From positions 1 through 64,000 of the forward strand of contig CAVOII010000016.1 of assembly GCA_963696025.1 (NCBI GenBank): a DNA stretch of 64,000 bases, in the 5' to 3' direction. A program made the translations under genes and the position numbers. Shown in pieces: positions 9,839 to 19,574 of this stretch. This DNA comes from JABCYV01 sp963696025. Its GTDB lineage: Bacteria > Acidobacteriota > Terriglobia > Terriglobales > Acidobacteriaceae. The notes below the pieces were generated by a model. That model was not told where the DNA came from. It did no database searches and saw nothing but the letters and a program-made list of their open reading frames with translations. Each line of letters begins with the position of its first letter. Position 1 is the first letter of the stretch.

Positions 9839-10873
9839 TTAAGCCACTTTGGATTTGTCATCCGATTTTTCCAGGTGTCCGCCAAATTGATACCGCATCG
9901 CGGACAACAGCTTGTTGGCGAAATCAGCCTCGCCCCGCGAGCTGAATCGCTCGTACAGGGCGCTGGTCAGGACTGGCACCGGCACTGCTTCGTCGATCGC
10001 AGCTTTGATCGTCCAGCGTCCTTCGCCGGAGTCAGAAACGCGCCCGGCAAACTTCGAAAGATTTGGATCCTGCAGCAGAGCGCTGGCGGTGAGGTCCAGC
10101 AACCACGATGCGATCACACTTCCACGACGCCATACTTCGGCGATGTCACGCAGATTCAGGTCGTACTGGTACTGTTCGGGATCACGCAACGGCGTGGTTT
10201 CAGCATCGCCTGCGCCACTTGCCTGCTTGCCGACGTTGGCGGAGCGCAGGATGCCCAGCCCCTCGGCGTATGCCGCCATTACTCCGTATTCGATTCCGTT
10301 GTGAACCATCTTGACGAAATGGCCGGCGCCATTTGGACCGCAGTGGAGATAACCTTGCTCGGCGGTACCATCGATCTTTTCCCGGCCCGGAGTGCGTGCT
10401 ACGTCGCCCATGCCAGGGGCAAGCGAGGCAAAGATTGGATCGAGACGCTTGATGATCTCATTCTCACCTCCAATCATCATGCAGTAACCTCGCTCCAGGC
10501 CCCATACTCCTCCGCTGGTGCCCACATCCACGTAGTGAATCTTCTTTGCAGCGAGTTCCTTGGCGCGCCGGATGTCGTCGATGTAGTATGAATTTCCCCC
10601 ATCGATGAGAACATCTCCCGCTTCGAGGTTAGGCAGAAGATCAACGATAGTGTTATCAACCACTGCAGCCGGCACCATCAGCCAGATCGCTCGTGGCTTC
10701 GCCAGCTTTTTGACCAGGTCCGCGAGCGAGACTGCGCCCGTCGCCTTGTCCTTGACCAACTCGCCCACCACGTTTGGCGACCTGTCGAAGACCACGCAGC
10801 TGTGGCCCTTATTCATGAGCCGCCGCACCATGTTGGCGCCCATTCTTCCAAGTCCGATCATTCCAAGTTGCAT
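9839..10873 (-). CDS. gnd: 6-phosphogluconate dehydrogenase, short form
   Basis: Oxidative decarboxylation of 6-phosphogluconate to ribulose-5-phosphate. N-terminal Rossmann motif 'GMIGLGRMGANMVRRL', substrate-loop 'DVGTSGGVWGLERGYCMM' and the catalytic lysine region 'GAGHFVKMVHNGIEYGVM' are clear. At 344 residues it belongs to the short form of the family rather than the roughly 470-residue enterobacterial form; many short-form enzymes prefer NAD, but the cofactor cannot be settled here. It lies between malQ and zwf on the same strand. Confidence 0.94.
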   Translation of the reverse strand: MQLGMIGLGRMGANMVRRLMNKGHSCVVFDRSPNVVGELVKDKATGAVSLADLVKKLAKPRAIWLMVPAAVVDNTIVDLLPNLEAGDVLIDGGNSYYIDDIRRAKELAAKKIHYVDVGTSGGVWGLERGYCMMIGGENEIIKRLDPIFASLAPGMGDVARTPGREKIDGTAEQGYLHCGPNGAGHFVKMVHNGIEYGVMAAYAEGLGILRSANVGKQASGAGDAETTPLRDPEQYQYDLNLRDIAEVWRRGSVIASWLLDLTASALLQDPNLSKFAGRVSDSGEGRWTIKAAIDEAVPVPVLTSALYERFSSRGEADFANKLLSAMRYQFGGHLEKSDDKSKVA

Positions 10874-10898
10874 TTCAATCTCCTTGTTGAAAAAAATG

Positions 10899-12497
10899 TT
10901 AAGTGAGCACTTGCGCAGAGTTAAAAGATTCCAGCTTCGCCGGCTGGCCGGCTACCCCTCGACCGACCGAGCGTTTGGAATTTTCTGTTAGCTTCTGCAA
11001 CCACTCAAGTGTTGGCGCGGACAGCGTGCCTTCGGGGAAGCGCCAGCGCCAGTTCCCGTCAGCACGACCAGGCACGTTCATACGAGTTCCGCTGCCCAAA
11101 TTGAGCAGATCTTGTAACGGAGCAATTGCCAGAGCTGCCATCGACGACCACGCCAGCTGCATCAGGGCCGGCGCCGCTTCGGCACTTTGGCCCGGTGCGC
11201 GTTTGAGGTAACTCCACAAGTTTTGCCGCTGGTACTCGGGCAATTCTTCGTACCATTGTCGAGTTGTAGCATTGTCGTGAGTACCGGTATAGACAACTGT
11301 GTTGGAGACAAAGTTATCCGGAAGATACGGATTGTCTGCGTGGCCGTCGAAGGCGAATTGCAGTACCCGCGTCCCGGGCAGTTGAAACTGATCGCGCAAC
11401 ACCTGCACGTCGGGCGTGATCAAGCCTAAATCTTCGGCGATGAAAGGTAGACGGCCCAACTCTTTGTGCACTGCCTGGAAAAAGCTGGCACCTGGACCTT
11501 GCACCCATTTTCCGGACTGAGCCGTTTGCGCCCCGGCTGGAACGTGCCACGCGGCCGCGAACCCACGGAAATGATCCAGGCGAATCACATCTACGTGAGC
11601 CAGCAGGGCACGCAGCCGGTCGATGCACCATCGATAACCAGTTGAACGAAGCGCGTCCCAGTTGTAGACAGGATTGCCCCATAACTGTCCCTCCGCGCTG
11701 AAATAGTCGGGCGGAACTCCGGCGACAAAGCGTGGCCGGCGCTGCTCGTCCAGCAAAAACAACTCTGGGTTGGCCCACACGTCACTTGAGTCCGGGGAAA
11801 CAAAAAAGGGCAGATCGCCGATCAAGCCTACTCCTTTCGAGTGCGCGTGCTCCTTGAGTTGATCGGCCTGGCGTAACAGCAGGAATTGCACAAAGCGAAC
11901 TTGATCGATTTTAGTGGACAACTCTCGCTGCGCGCGGGCGAGGGCATCCGGCCTACGCTCAACCAACTCTGTCGGCCACTCAAGATAATAAGAACCGTGA
12001 TGCTTGGCTTTCAATGCCCGGAACAGGGCATAGTCTTCCAGCCAATTTGCCTGTCGAGCGCAGAACTCTTCGTAAGCAGGTCGCAGGTCCTTTCGTTCTC
12101 CGGCTTCGAAGTTCGTCCACGCCTTTTCGAGCAGCTGGTTTTTGAACGGGATCACGCGGTCGTAGTCCACGACGTCCGAAGGGAAATGAGACTCACAATC
12201 GCTCGCCTGCAGCAGCCCGTCTGCGATGAGTTCTCCGGGACTGATCAGCAGGGCGTTGCCGGCGAACGACGATAGTGATTGATATGGCGAGTTTCCATAA
12301 CCGGTCGGGCCGAGCGGAAGCGCCTGCCACCATCTCTGACCAGCACCATGGAGGCGATCGATCCACGCCGACGCCGACGATCCCAGATCGCCGATGCCGT
12401 AAGGCGAAGGCAGAGACGTGACATGCAGCAGCAAGCCGGACCCGCGGTATTCGGGTGGAAACGGCGGAACATTAGTGATCTCGCCGTTACTGCTCAT
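10899..12497 (-). CDS. malQ: 4-alpha-glucanotransferase (amylomaltase, GH77)
   Basis: Transfers maltosyl or longer glucan units between alpha-1,4 chains, helping to recycle short maltodextrins left by phosphorylase and debranching enzyme. 532 residues. N-terminal family signature 'GSGLLLHVTSLPSPYGIGDL', the nucleophile region 'VIRLDHFRGFA', the acid/base region 'IAEDLGLIT' and 'YTGTHDNATTRQW' are present. It lies 25 bases upstream of gnd and 29 bases downstream of pgm, all on the minus strand. Confidence 0.95.
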   Translation of the reverse strand: MSSNGEITNVPPFPPEYRGSGLLLHVTSLPSPYGIGDLGSSASAWIDRLHGAGQRWWQALPLGPTGYGNSPYQSLSSFAGNALLISPGELIADGLLQASDCESHFPSDVVDYDRVIPFKNQLLEKAWTNFEAGERKDLRPAYEEFCARQANWLEDYALFRALKAKHHGSYYLEWPTELVERRPDALARAQRELSTKIDQVRFVQFLLLRQADQLKEHAHSKGVGLIGDLPFFVSPDSSDVWANPELFLLDEQRRPRFVAGVPPDYFSAEGQLWGNPVYNWDALRSTGYRWCIDRLRALLAHVDVIRLDHFRGFAAAWHVPAGAQTAQSGKWVQGPGASFFQAVHKELGRLPFIAEDLGLITPDVQVLRDQFQLPGTRVLQFAFDGHADNPYLPDNFVSNTVVYTGTHDNATTRQWYEELPEYQRQNLWSYLKRAPGQSAEAAPALMQLAWSSMAALAIAPLQDLLNLGSGTRMNVPGRADGNWRWRFPEGTLSAPTLEWLQKLTENSKRSVGRGVAGQPAKLESFNSAQVLT

Positions 12498-12526
12498 TGC
12501 CCAGCTCCCGCTTGAAGAACGACTTC

Positions 12527-14218
12527 CTAGACAGCCAGTGCATTGTTCACCATCTCCTGGGCTTCGCTCACGATCGCGTTGAGATGGGTTTGACCTTTGA
12601 AGCTCTCGGCGTAGATCTTATAGATGTTCTCCGTGCCCGAGGGCCGCGCCGCAAACCAGCCGCTTTCGGCCACGACTTTCAGGCCGCCGATTGGAGCATT
12701 GTTGCCCGGAGCTCTGGTCAGCTTGGCAGTGATCGGCTCGCCTGCGAGATCGGACTCTTTTACTGCGTCCGGTGAGAGTTTTTGCAATTTTGCTTTTTGC
12801 TCGGGTGAGGCAGGTGCGTCGATGCGTGTGTAGTACGGTGTACCGAACTCGGCGGTCATTTCGCGGTAGTGCTCTCCGGGATCTTTGCCCGTGCGGGCGG
12901 TAATCTCAGCCGCCAGCAGGTCCATGATTGGGCCATCCTTGTCAGTCGTCCACACCGTGCCGTCAAGACGAAGAAAGCTCGCTCCCGCACTCTCTTCTCC
13001 GCCGAAACAACACGAACCATCGACCAGACCCGGCACAAACCACTTGAAGCCTACCGGCACTTCCAGCAACTTGCGGCGGAGTTTTTGCACGACCCTATCA
13101 ATCATGCTGCTGCTCACCAGAGTCTTTCCAACTGCAACGCCCTCGTGCCACTGGGGGCGATGGGTGAGCAAATATCGGATAGCCACCGCAAGGTAATGAT
13201 TCGGATTCATCAATCCCGCAACCGGAGTAACAATCCCGTGCCGGTCCGAATCTGGATCGTTGGCGAAAGCTACCTGGTACTGATCCTTCAGCCCAACCAG
13301 CCTGGCCATGGCATAGGGACTGGAACAATCCATGCGGATCTTACCGTCGTGGTCTACGGTCATGAAGGAAAACGTCGGGTCAATTACCGGATTTACGACG
13401 GTGACGTCCAGCCCATAGATCGAGTTGATCGGTTCCCAATATGGCCGCGCGGCTCCGCCCAGAGGGTCTACCCCCAGTTTGAGGCGGCCACCACGAATCG
13501 CATCTATGTCAACCACATTCTTGAGATCGCGAACGTAAGGTAAGACGAAGTCTTCTTGTCGTGTGGTCGCGGCACGGATCGCTTTGGCGAACGGAACCCG
13601 TTTCACCCCCACATTTCCCCCTCGCAACAAGTCGTTCGCGCGGCTTTCGACCCAGTGCGTGACGTCGGTATCGGCCGGGCCGCCGTTGGGCGGGTTGTAC
13701 TTGAACCCTCCGTCCTCCGGCGGATTGTGCGACGGTGTGATCACGATGCCGTCAGCGAGGTGTTCTTTGCGATCGCGGTTGTAAACCAGAATGGCTCGCG
13801 AGATGACGGGCGTTGGCGTTACCCCGTCGTTTCCTTGGATTATCGTATCTACGCCGTTCGCCGCCAGCACCTCGAGCGCAGTGCGTTGTGCGGGTCCGGA
13901 TACCGCGTGGGTATCCTTTCCCATGTAGAGCGGGCCGTCCGTTCCCTGCTGCCGCCGATAGTCGCAGATCGCCTGCGTGATCGCCAAAATGTGAGCTTCG
14001 GTGAAGGTGCCGTGCAGGGGCGAGCCGCGGTGTCCGCTGGTGCCGAAGCTGACTAGCTGGTTGGGATCTTGCACATCGGGACGGCGCTCAAAATATTCCC
14101 GCTCCAGGCGAGCAACGTCGATCAGCATCTCCTTCGGTGCAGGTTTGCCGGCCAGCGGCGAAATTTCGATTTTGCCAGATTTCCTTGGCTTTGACTGTGT
14201 TTCTACACTACTGGGCAT
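12527..14218 (-). CDS. pgm: Phosphoglucomutase, alpha-D-glucose specific
   Basis: Interconverts glucose-1-phosphate (from GlgP) and glucose-6-phosphate (for Zwf). 563 residues from the ATG at 14218, preceded by GGAAGGTGG; a TTG at 14233 is less likely. N-terminal 'LVSFGTSGHRGSPLHGTF', the phosphoserine loop 'ITPSHNPPEDGGFKYNPPN', the metal loop 'ANDPDSDRHG', the sugar loop 'FGGEESAGASF' and the phosphate loop 'ARPSGTENIYKIYAES' are all present. Start overlaps the end of glgP by 16 bases, which suggests coupled translation. Confidence 0.96.
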   Translation of the reverse strand: MPSSVETQSKPRKSGKIEISPLAGKPAPKEMLIDVARLEREYFERRPDVQDPNQLVSFGTSGHRGSPLHGTFTEAHILAITQAICDYRRQQGTDGPLYMGKDTHAVSGPAQRTALEVLAANGVDTIIQGNDGVTPTPVISRAILVYNRDRKEHLADGIVITPSHNPPEDGGFKYNPPNGGPADTDVTHWVESRANDLLRGGNVGVKRVPFAKAIRAATTRQEDFVLPYVRDLKNVVDIDAIRGGRLKLGVDPLGGAARPYWEPINSIYGLDVTVVNPVIDPTFSFMTVDHDGKIRMDCSSPYAMARLVGLKDQYQVAFANDPDSDRHGIVTPVAGLMNPNHYLAVAIRYLLTHRPQWHEGVAVGKTLVSSSMIDRVVQKLRRKLLEVPVGFKWFVPGLVDGSCCFGGEESAGASFLRLDGTVWTTDKDGPIMDLLAAEITARTGKDPGEHYREMTAEFGTPYYTRIDAPASPEQKAKLQKLSPDAVKESDLAGEPITAKLTRAPGNNAPIGGLKVVAESGWFAARPSGTENIYKIYAESFKGQTHLNAIVSEAQEMVNNALAV

Positions 14219-16734
14219 GGTTCCACCTTCCAAATGTCGGCTGCGTATTCAGCGATGCTGCGGTCGCTCGAAAACTTTCCGGAGCTGGCTACATTCAGGA
14301 TCGCTTTGTGCGCCCATTCGCCAGGATCGGCATACAGTACACCGACCCGTTCCTGCGCCTGGACGTAAGAGGTCAGGTCCGCCAGGTGCATATAGTGATC
14401 GCCCTGGGTTAAAAGCGTATCGCGCAACGGGGCGAATATTCCCTTTTCGTTGCGGCTGAAGTGGTCAGAGAAAATGAGGTCCAGTGCGGCCCGAGTCTCT
14501 GGCTCATGGTCGTAGTGCCAGTATGGGTTGTACCAAGCGCGACTGTTCTCGACTTGTTCCACGGTCAGTCCGAACATGAAAAAGTTTTCCTCGCCTGCCT
14601 CCTCCACCATCTCGATGTTGGCGCCATCGCGGGTGCCTACCGTTAAAGCTCCGTTCATCATGAACTTCATATTGCTGGTTCCGCTGGCTTCGTAGCCGGC
14701 AGTCGAAATCTGGTTGGATACATCGCTCGCCGGAATCAACCGTTCTGCCAGAGAAACGTTGTACTCTGGGAGGAACACAACGTTGAGTCGGCCGCGTACG
14801 ACAGGGTCACCGTCGATCGTGTCCGCCAAATTGTTGATGAATTTTATAATCAGCTTGGCCAAGCGGTAAGCCGGCGCCGCTTTACCGGCAAAGAAGAATG
14901 TGCGCGGCACGATCTCCATGTTGGGATTATTCCGCAACCGGTTGTAAACCACGACGATCCGCAGCGCGTTCAAGAGTTGCCTTTTGTATTCGTGGATGCG
15001 CTTGATCTGGCAGTCAAAGATCGAATCCGGATCCACGATGCGTCCCGACGTCGCCTTTAGCCAGTCGGCAAACGACACTTTCGCGTCACGCTTTGACTTG
15101 AGGAAACCTTCACGAAAGCTGCTATCCCCGGCAATTGGCTTGAGCTCCTTAAGTTGCCTCAAGTCGGTAATCCAGCGATCGCCGATGGCTTCGCTGATCG
15201 CAACGGCCAGCGCTGGATTGGCTTCCAGCAGCCAGCGGCGTGGTGTCACTCCGTTCGTTTTGTTATTGAACCGTTCGGGGAACATCTCGGCCAGGTCCTT
15301 CACCGTCGTGGTCCGCAATAGCTTGGAATGGACAGCGGCTACTCCGTTGGTGCTGTGCGTGCCGACTATGGCGAGGTTGGCCATGCGGATCTTGCGCTGC
15401 TTGCCTTCCTCCACCAGGCTCACGCGCTCCACTTTTCCCTCATCGCCCGGATAGCGAACCCGAACTTCGTCGAGTAGCCGCCGGTTGATCTCATAGATGA
15501 TCTCCAGATGTCGAGGGAGCAGCACCTCAAACCAGTCCACCGGCCATTTCTCCAGAGCTTCAGGGAGCAAGGTGTGATTTGTGTATGCGAGGGTCCTCTT
15601 TGTCAGCTCCCACGCCTGCTCCCATCCCAGGCGCGCATCGTCTAACAGGATTCGCATTAATTCAGCTACCGACATGGACGGATGTGTGTCATTGAGTTGA
15701 ATTGCGGCCTTCTCCGGCAGTTTCTCCCAATCGTTATTGTTGTGTCTCTGAAACCGGCGCACCAGGTCAGCCATTGAACACGCCACCAGGAAATACTCCT
15801 GCAGGAAGCGCAGTCCCTGCCCCACTGTCGTGGAATCGTCCGGGTAGAGCACACGAGTAAGCGATTCCGCTTGCAGGGTGTTGCCCAAGGCACCCACAAA
15901 GTCGCCGGTGCCGAATTCCTGAAAATCGAAAGACTCGGGTGCCGCCGCCGCCCAGAGCCGGAGCGTGTTGATCGTCTTTCCCCCATAGCCCACCACAGGA
16001 CGATCAAACGGAATGCCGATCAAACTTGATGGCCGGTCCCGGATTACACGAAAATTGCCATCCCGCAGCTGGAAGGAGACGTTCAGCTTGATTTCCACCT
16101 GCTCGTGCGGGCGGGCGATTTCCCAGGGATCGCTGTCCCTGAGCCAGTTATCAGCGCTCTCCTTTTGCCAGCCATCCACGATGGATTGCTTGAACATGCC
16201 GTACTCATAGCGCAGACCGTAGCCCGTCCCCGGAAGCTGCATGGTGGCCATCGAGTCGAGAAAGCAAGCTGCGAGGCGGCCCAAACCTCCGTTCCCCAGG
16301 CCTGCATCCGGTTCCTGCTCGACCAGTTCAAGCCAATCGATATCCTTTTCCTCAACCGCATGCTGCACCAGGGGATCAAGCAGGAGGTTGGTAACGTTAT
16401 TGGCTAACGACCGCCCAATGAGAAACTCCATGGAAAGATAGTAAATGCGCTTGGCATTCTCTCGCTCGTACGTAGTCTTCGTCAGCACCCAGCGCCGCGC
16501 AAGAACGTCACGTACGGAACGGGAGAATGCCTCAAAGCGCTCCCGCGCGCTCGCTACCTTCGGGTCGATTGCGCGGTCAAAAACCAGATGCCGTTCATAA
16601 AACGCGTTGTCCGTCCCGACAAACCAATTGGGCTCGATTCCGTACTGTTGGAGCAGTTGCGAAACACTGCCGGAGACGGTTGTCATGGGAACAACCTTGG
16701 CGGACTTTGGGGGCACCACACTCTTTGAGCTCAT
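14203..16734 (-). CDS. glgP: Glycogen phosphorylase
   Basis: PLP enzyme releasing glucose-1-phosphate from glycogen ends. About 843 residues from the ATG at 16734, which has AAGGA seven bases upstream; the frame is open a further 20 codons to 16794. Family motifs: 'EQEPDAGLGNGGLGRLAACF' near the N-terminus and the PLP-lysine signature 'EASGTSNMKFMMNGALTVGT' near the C-terminus, followed by 'GANIEMVEE'. Full length. It heads the glgP-pgm-malQ-gnd-zwf-pgl series. Confidence 0.97.
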   Translation of the reverse strand: MSSKSVVPPKSAKVVPMTTVSGSVSQLLQQYGIEPNWFVGTDNAFYERHLVFDRAIDPKVASARERFEAFSRSVRDVLARRWVLTKTTYERENAKRIYYLSMEFLIGRSLANNVTNLLLDPLVQHAVEEKDIDWLELVEQEPDAGLGNGGLGRLAACFLDSMATMQLPGTGYGLRYEYGMFKQSIVDGWQKESADNWLRDSDPWEIARPHEQVEIKLNVSFQLRDGNFRVIRDRPSSLIGIPFDRPVVGYGGKTINTLRLWAAAAPESFDFQEFGTGDFVGALGNTLQAESLTRVLYPDDSTTVGQGLRFLQEYFLVACSMADLVRRFQRHNNNDWEKLPEKAAIQLNDTHPSMSVAELMRILLDDARLGWEQAWELTKRTLAYTNHTLLPEALEKWPVDWFEVLLPRHLEIIYEINRRLLDEVRVRYPGDEGKVERVSLVEEGKQRKIRMANLAIVGTHSTNGVAAVHSKLLRTTTVKDLAEMFPERFNNKTNGVTPRRWLLEANPALAVAISEAIGDRWITDLRQLKELKPIAGDSSFREGFLKSKRDAKVSFADWLKATSGRIVDPDSIFDCQIKRIHEYKRQLLNALRIVVVYNRLRNNPNMEIVPRTFFFAGKAAPAYRLAKLIIKFINNLADTIDGDPVVRGRLNVVFLPEYNVSLAERLIPASDVSNQISTAGYEASGTSNMKFMMNGALTVGTRDGANIEMVEEAGEENFFMFGLTVEQVENSRAWYNPYWHYDHEPETRAALDLIFSDHFSRNEKGIFAPLRDTLLTQGDHYMHLADLTSYVQAQERVGVLYADPGEWAHKAILNVASSGKFSSDRSIAEYAADIWKVEPCPVV

Positions 16735-16818
16735 CGGGAATCCTTGTCGTCTGAATATATGAAATCGGTAACGTCCTAAGTAGAGGGCCACCAACCTCTC
16801 GCCGGCAACTGGGTCGAC

Positions 16819-17418
16819 TTAAGCGGCCACGTGGTGATCATCATTCCAAAGTCGGATCGCCGGATGGGAAAGGTTGTGCTCATAACTTAGCGCGCTCAGG
16901 CTTGCTGGGCTAAGCAGAAAATATCTGCCACCGGTCCCAGGACCGAGCCCCAGCCAACGGGCGGTCAACACACGAATAAAGTGTCCGCTGGAAAAGAGCA
17001 GCACGTCTCCCGTGATTGCGCGGACGCGCTTGACTACGCGGTCCGCCCGCTCGCCTATTTGCGCTGGCGATTCGCCTCCCGGGCAGCCGTCCCGGAACAG
17101 GTCCCAGTCCGGGCGCTTTGCAAGGATTTCGGCCGAGGTCAGGCCTTCATATTGGCCGTAGTCCCATTCCACCAGGTCAGGATCGGTTTCGGCCACGGGG
17201 CCAAACCCGGCCAGTTGGCAGGTCCGCGCCGCCCGCTGTAACGGACTGGTAAATACCCTGGCAAAGGTCATGCCTCTCAGCCGTTCTCCAAGCCGCAGGG
17301 CGTTACACTCCCCATTTGGAGTCAGAGGCAAGTCGGTAAGACCGGTATGCTGACCCGAGAGAGTCCATGCTGTGTTACCGTGCCGCGCTAGATAGACCTC
17401 TGGAAGCACTTCGCCCAC
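16819..17418 (-). CDS. Histidine phosphatase family protein
   Basis: Phosphoglycerate-mutase-fold phosphatase with the catalytic 'LARHGNTAW' motif at the N-terminus, 'SPLQRAARTCQLAG', the acid residue region 'WDYGQYEGLT', and the second histidine in 'LLFSSGHFIRVL'. About 199 residues from a GTG at 17418 with AAGGAG nine bases upstream; the frame is open to a TTG at 17496. The 84-base gap to glgP and shared strand suggest it belongs to the sugar phosphate block, possibly acting on a sugar phosphate, but the substrate is not evident. Confidence 0.88.
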   Translation of the reverse strand: MGEVLPEVYLARHGNTAWTLSGQHTGLTDLPLTPNGECNALRLGERLRGMTFARVFTSPLQRAARTCQLAGFGPVAETDPDLVEWDYGQYEGLTSAEILAKRPDWDLFRDGCPGGESPAQIGERADRVVKRVRAITGDVLLFSSGHFIRVLTARWLGLGPGTGGRYFLLSPASLSALSYEHNLSHPAIRLWNDDHHVAA

Positions 17419-17833
17419 GCCTTCGCTCTCCTTACCACGTTCGGTTCGATTGCCGCTATCCGCTGTCGGAGATATGCAAGTTTCAAGAATCTCCAAGCTT
17501 CCATTTGTCCCTCATACTCCCCATGCTCCATGAAACCTAGGTCGAATGGCTCGAACGGCTAAGTACTAACGATAAGATGTTTCCGCACTCAATGCGACTC
17601 CATCAATTGCTCGATTGTATCGCGCGAACCACTCCACCTGCTTGCCCCGGCGTCTAGTGGAAACGCCCCTTGGGCAGTTGCCGACTCGCTGCCAGCCCTG
17701 GCTCCGTTCAGGCTGTAATCCTGGTGATCGATGGTTAATGCCTTCTTACCGTACAGTCGGACAGTCTGGCGAGAGGGTGCTCGCATGGCTGGTTCCCTCG
17801 AGCTGGTTTGGCCACCAAAGTCTCAGAACCGCA
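17419..17833. other. Intergenic stretch without a convincing gene
   Basis: A 65-codon minus-strand frame (17589-17786) lies here, but it has no recognisable motif and no good ribosome site, so I do not call it. No clear promoter hexamer pair or rho-independent terminator was found on either strand. It separates the glycogen/pentose-phosphate block from kdsC, so the promoter of the block is presumably inside it. Confidence 0.5.
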
Positions 17834-18439
17834 TCAAGCTCGCGCTTTATCGATCATCTCTGTCCAGATACATTTGGACTTGAGGATGAGTTCTACTGCT
17901 TCGCGAACTGCGCCGCGCCCCGCGAGCGCCTTGGTGGTGTAGTGTGCCGCTTCTTTTACTTCGGGGACAGCATCGCCCACGGCAATGGCGAGGCCAGCGC
18001 GGCGCATTAGGGGAATGTCCGGAAGATCATCGCCGATAAACGCGACAACCGAATCGGGGACGCCCGCTTTTCGAAGGATTTCTTCGTAGGCCGGCATTTT
18101 CAATGGCTGCTTCATGTAGATAAATTCCATGTTCATTTCATGGGCCCGCCGCAGGAGCGCCGCGCTTTCGCGACCGGTAATGCAGCCGGTACGCAGTCCG
18201 GCGGTATGAGCGAGGGTCAGACCCTGGCCATCGTGCGCGTCAAAAGTTTTGATTTCGAGGGCGGTGCCGTCGTTTTGCGAGAGTAGGGTGACGCGTCCGT
18301 CCGTCATCGTTCCGTCAACGTCCATGAGGAGCAGTTTGATTTTCGCTGCGCGTTTCTTGAGAGCGGGAGAAATTTTTGGACGGGGAGCCAAAGAAAAGCC
18401 TCCAGGAAATGAAGCAACGGGAGAGTCTAAATTAAACAA
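17834..18439 (-). CDS. kdsC: 3-deoxy-D-manno-octulosonate 8-phosphate phosphatase (HAD family)
   Basis: Dephosphorylates KDO-8-phosphate on the way to lipopolysaccharide core. HAD motif I 'LLLMDVDGTMTDG', motif II threonine region 'GCITGRES', and the metal loop 'FIGDDLPDIPLMRRAGLAIA' are all in KdsC arrangement, with no cap domain, typical of the C0 class. 201 residues including an N-terminal extension rich in proline and lysine. It stands alone; no other KDO genes are in view. Closely related HAD phosphatases with different sugar substrates exist. Confidence 0.88.
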   Translation of the reverse strand: MFNLDSPVASFPGGFSLAPRPKISPALKKRAAKIKLLLMDVDGTMTDGRVTLLSQNDGTALEIKTFDAHDGQGLTLAHTAGLRTGCITGRESAALLRRAHEMNMEFIYMKQPLKMPAYEEILRKAGVPDSVVAFIGDDLPDIPLMRRAGLAIAVGDAVPEVKEAAHYTTKALAGRGAVREAVELILKSKCIWTEMIDKARA

Positions 18440-18450
18440 GTTTCTATAGA

Positions 18451-18528
18451 ATGGCCATCATGTTAATCATAATTACATTCGTCGCTCTGATCCTGCCGGC
18501 TTGGAAGCTCGTGCTGGAGTGGTTCTAG
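18451..18528 (+). CDS. Possible 25-residue hydrophobic peptide
   Basis: An ATG at 18451 opens a 25-codon frame encoding a strongly hydrophobic helix ('MLIIITFVALILPAWKLVL') with a charged end (EWF), the pattern of a single-span small membrane protein. A TATAGA box directly abuts the ATG and there is no clear ribosome site, so if expressed it could be from a leaderless message. It lies divergent to kdsC. There is no family support; it may be chance. Confidence 0.25.
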   Translation: MAIMLIIITFVALILPAWKLVLEWF

Positions 18529-18680
18529 CGAGAACCGAAGCAACCTGATCCTGCCGAGAAAGAATCGAGAAAGAATATGGACGATACACAGAGGATGATA
18601 AATCAGTGGATGGTGAGCTATTTACGGGGGAACGGCTTCCATGTCGGCGTGAATGACAACTCCAGACGGATGAAATCCCA

Positions 18681-19574
18681 GTGGTAGCAGAACTCGACGG
18701 TCGGTTTGGAATCCCGGGTGTTGCCAGAGTGTCCGATGGCAACGGCGCGATGCCGCGAGTGCAGATAACCTCTTCCCTCTGTGAGGGCGAATTGTATCTG
18801 CATGGTGCGCAGGTGACATCCTGGAAACCTGCCGGCGCGGACGAGGTTCTCTTCCTAAGCTCAAAATCGCGCTGGGAGGAAGGTCAGGCTATTCGAGGAG
18901 GAATCCCCATCTGCTTTCCCTGGTTTCGGGCCAAGGTCGACGACCCCCAGGCTCCAGCGCATGGATTTGTGCGGACAAAAGCGTGGCAGCTCGAATCCAT
19001 CGTTGAGAATGGAAGCGGAGTTGCCGTCACCATGTTTACCGAAAGCGATGAGCATACCCAGCGCTGGCGGCCTGGGGAGTTTCGCCTGGTTCATTGCGCT
19101 ATGTTTGGCTCCGAGCTCAGTCTAGAGCTCGTGTGTATCAATACGGGGACTACGCCGCTACGTTTCGAAGAAGCTCTGCACACCTACAACCGAGTGGCGG
19201 ATATTCAGGACGTGCGCTTGCAGGGTCTCGATGCCGTCCGCTTTCTTGACAACACCGACTCCAATAGTGAGAGGGTGCAGCGCGGCGACGTCGCCATCGC
19301 TTCAAAGACCGACAACGCTTACCTGAATACCGAGAACGCGGTTGATCTTTCGGACCCGAACATGCGTCGGCGGATTCGACTGAGGAAGGCAAATTCACTC
19401 ACCACCGTTGTATGGAATCCGTGGCGCGACGGAGCCCAGGGGTTGCACGATCTCGGGGATGGCGAGTGGAGGCAGTTTCTCTGCGTCGAAGCGAGTAATA
19501 TTCTAGGCTCAGCGGTCAACCTAGCGCCCGGGCAGGAACACAGAATGAATGCCATTCTCAGCGTCGCGAGATAA
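18681..19574 (+). CDS. D-hexose-6-phosphate mutarotase (YeaD-like)
   Basis: Galactose-mutarotase fold enzyme that interconverts anomers of hexose-6-phosphates. 297 residues, close to the family norm. Seen: 'GGIPICFPWF', the histidine loop 'PAHGFVRTKAW', the second histidine in 'EALHTYNRV', and the catalytic glutamate in 'CVEASNI'. Starts at a GTG at 18681 with a weak ribosome site. It supplies glucose-6-phosphate in the right anomeric form for zwf, so it fits functionally with the block on the other side of kdsC, although it is on the opposite strand. Confidence 0.9.
   Translation: MVAELDGRFGIPGVARVSDGNGAMPRVQITSSLCEGELYLHGAQVTSWKPAGADEVLFLSSKSRWEEGQAIRGGIPICFPWFRAKVDDPQAPAHGFVRTKAWQLESIVENGSGVAVTMFTESDEHTQRWRPGEFRLVHCAMFGSELSLELVCINTGTTPLRFEEALHTYNRVADIQDVRLQGLDAVRFLDNTDSNSERVQRGDVAIASKTDNAYLNTENAVDLSDPNMRRRIRLRKANSLTTVVWNPWRDGAQGLHDLGDGEWRQFLCVEASNILGSAVNLAPGQEHRMNAILSVAR

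Noticed and set aside
17589..17786. 65-codon minus-strand frame in the longest intergenic gap
   Set aside because: No recognisable motif, no good ribosome site, and composition like random translation.
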